Shown here piece after piece: positions 29,521 to 31,061 of a stretch of 31,061 nucleotides of DNA. The notes under the pieces were generated by a model. The model worked only from the letters and a program-made list of their open reading frames with translations. It searched no databases and was not told where the DNA came from. How positions within the stretch are numbered: the stretch's first letter is position 1; each line of letters opens with the position of its first letter. The position numbers were made by a program, and so were the translations under genes. This DNA is from Chromera velia (lineage: Eukaryota; Sar; Chromeraceae): contig JAHBMJ010001432.1 of NCBI GenBank assembly GCA_018398765.1, positions 1 to 31,061 of the forward strand, given 5' to 3'.

Positions 29521-30245
29521 GAAGTACTTAGTAAATGCCAAAGAAGGCATTCAGATGGAGGAGCGTCAAGTATGAGGTCGCATGAGAGAGAGAGCTAGTA
29601 GCGAGAGCAGTAACCGGGACAGAAGGAAGAGATAAAAGACGTATAGGCCAGACGCTAGGAACAAACTTTAAGTCAATGCCCCCCCACTTAACTTATTAGC
29701 AGTTTAAAGCCATAAAATGATTATACTCCAATAGTAGACTCTAAGTAATATAGGCTATATACAATGATATAGTAGTTATACTTCAATCATAAAATGATGA
29801 ACACTAGGCTCTGCACTCCATAAAGAATAAAAAAAAGAAAAAAAAGAAAGTTTCCAATCTTTTATTTTTTTTTTTATTTATTAACTGAAAAGTATATAGT
29901 TTTGAATGCAACACCCCGTGTAACACTCTTGTAACAAGCAGAAAGAGCTAGCGCTCTAGACATGATCGACATGAAGATCTACTTCTTACGCGAAACCCCT
30001 GGCAGTTGCCCAGAGTAGTCTTTGTCTGCTTTTGTGTCTTGCATTGACTACGAATGCATGAACATCAATTTGAATTGCCTCAAACATGCTTTTGCATGCA
30101 TGTATTTTATTTCTGCACGTTTACAAATATTCGCGCGCGCATTGCGCCGTTCTGATTCACCCCCCGAACAGGTGAGCAAGTGAATCTTTTGATAGATCAC
30201 AGGCTTGATCGATACTGCATGAATCGAGCGAAACTGTGAGTTGTT
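29521..30245. other. spacer, possibly with 3' LTR of the copia element
   Basis: AT-rich with an A/T-run pair at 29826-29882 and no gene. If the copia element to the right is complete, its 3' LTR should start here on the minus strand. A short G-run followed by TG (complement of CACCCCCC, 30158-30165) is a possible PPT and LTR start, but the second LTR is outside the window. Confidence 0.35.
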
Positions 30246-31061
30246 TCATTTGTAGATTGATTCCGTGAACCAGATGGGTTTGCACAGACAATTTGCTGGC
30301 TGTGCACGTCTTGTGATCCATTGCATACGCACCCCCCACTTCTGGATCTGCTGAAGGACATAATCGAACATCCCCTGATACTCGGTGTCTGTGTCCAAAA
30401 TCCCTGATCTGACCCAATCATGTAGTGCCCCGTTGTCGACAAAGATCGAAATGATCGGATCTCTCCCCCACAACTTTCGAATGAATCGTGCACACCTTGG
30501 AATGCGTTTGATCAGACGACAGACGGCAATCAACTCACCAATTGATGACGAGCTATGCTTGCTTTTGTCCTCAGAGAGGTCCCATGAGATAACATTCTTG
30601 GGCCCATCTCGTTCTAGATCCCACGACTCATCATTGAGCATCATCATGTCCCCTTGCCTGCCTTCGTACTTCGGGCGGTTCCACATGGCATCGGAACAGC
30701 CGGCGAGATGGAGTTCTCTTCCCTTCAAGCCATGAAGGACAAGGGGCTCTCTGTGGGTTTTCAACCCGTGTATGGCTGTCTTAACTGCTGAGAGATGGCG
30801 GGCGGTGGGTTTGGTGGTTGCTTTGCTGAGGAGGGAAAACCAGAGTGCTCTCTTCCAGTTGAGACGAACAGCCCACCCCAACACACCATTTGCCTCCTGA
30901 TAGACCCCCTGTAGGGACATGTCCACATCTTGCTCCTCGGCTGGAGCGACGTCTTTTTCGGACAGGGATTTCTTCAGTTTCCCCGGGATTGCATCGACGT
31001 CAATGCCTTCGAGGTAACTCTCGGACGTGAGTTCGAAGGTGTGTGCATCGGGACGGTACAT
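30246..31061 (-). CDS. pol: Ty1/copia polyprotein, C-terminal RT and RNase H (partial)
   Basis: Open from the right window edge to TGA at 30248-30246, 271 residues, so the N-terminal part of the polyprotein lies beyond the window. It begins in the reverse-transcriptase tail (FELTSESYLEGIDVDAIPGK). It then gives the copia connection-RNase H order: YQEANGVLGWAVR, KPTARHLSAVKTAIHGLK, LAGCSDAMWN, VISWDLSEDKSKHSSSSIGE, IFVDNGALHDW and RAQPANCLCKPI. Three acidic RNase H residues are visible (D of SDAMW, E of SIGE, D of FVDN). The last motif, usually A-D-x-L-T-K, reads A-N-C-L-C-K, so that acidic residue is N. The frame is intact, which suggests a fairly young copy. Confidence 0.88.
   Translation of the reverse strand: MYRPDAHTFELTSESYLEGIDVDAIPGKLKKSLSEKDVAPAEEQDVDMSLQGVYQEANGVLGWAVRLNWKRALWFSLLSKATTKPTARHLSAVKTAIHGLKTHREPLVLHGLKGRELHLAGCSDAMWNRPKYEGRQGDMMMLNDESWDLERDGPKNVISWDLSEDKSKHSSSSIGELIAVCRLIKRIPRCARFIRKLWGRDPIISIFVDNGALHDWVRSGILDTDTEYQGMFDYVLQQIQKWGVRMQWITRRAQPANCLCKPIWFTESIYK

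Overview
The window is nuclear DNA of a eukaryote. It has genes split by GT-AG spliceosomal introns, a TLDc-domain gene, Ty1/copia and other retroelement pieces, many microsatellites and large gene-poor repeat tracts. The repeat-filled introns, K/E-, A- and S-rich proteins and lineage-diverged copia family would fit an alveolate alga such as a chromerid. That assignment is inference from general character, not from a marker gene.

Layout: 1-600 is AT-rich with GGTTAC-type motifs. 607-2058 holds a phase-consistent four-exon gene tail (unknown family), followed by a further open stretch in the same frame up to 2385. 2386-4900 is simple-sequence DNA with one uncertain ORF. 4863-5119 is a small inverted-repeat element. 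5192-7592 is a non-autonomous LTR retrotransposon: two ~535 bp LTRs, a primer binding site resembling the complement of tRNA-Lys(CUU), a polypurine tract, and a 30-bp minisatellite in place of gag-pol. 7657-7898 is a 242 bp MITE with an ~8 bp target duplication; a sister copy lies at 28872-29105.

The gene-dense part is 8241-19710. An intronless TLDc gene on the minus strand (8241-9434) diverges across a 1 kb GC-rich spacer from a large plus-strand gene (10448-19710). I model the latter as 11 exons encoding about 1,909 residues. The protein is charged and low-complexity, has lysine-rich NLS-like tracts, and I do not recognise its family. Its introns are loaded with microsatellites, and one exon 3' boundary has been tandemly duplicated.

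19711-30245 is repeat territory. It includes a broken chromodomain remnant (22946-23269) and a possible 4.85 kb TA-flanked element (23491-28336). Nested in that element are a 1.76 kb long inverted repeat with a tRNA-like B-box, a higher-order minisatellite, and an 870 bp TA-flanked MITE. Beyond it lie the second hAT-like MITE copy and a probable reverse-transcriptase C-terminal fragment. The window closes with the C-terminal end of a Ty1/copia polyprotein on the minus strand (30246-31061), which continues past the right edge.

Only the TLDc gene, the large gene and perhaps the left-edge gene look like host genes. The rest is mobile or repetitive DNA in layered insertions.
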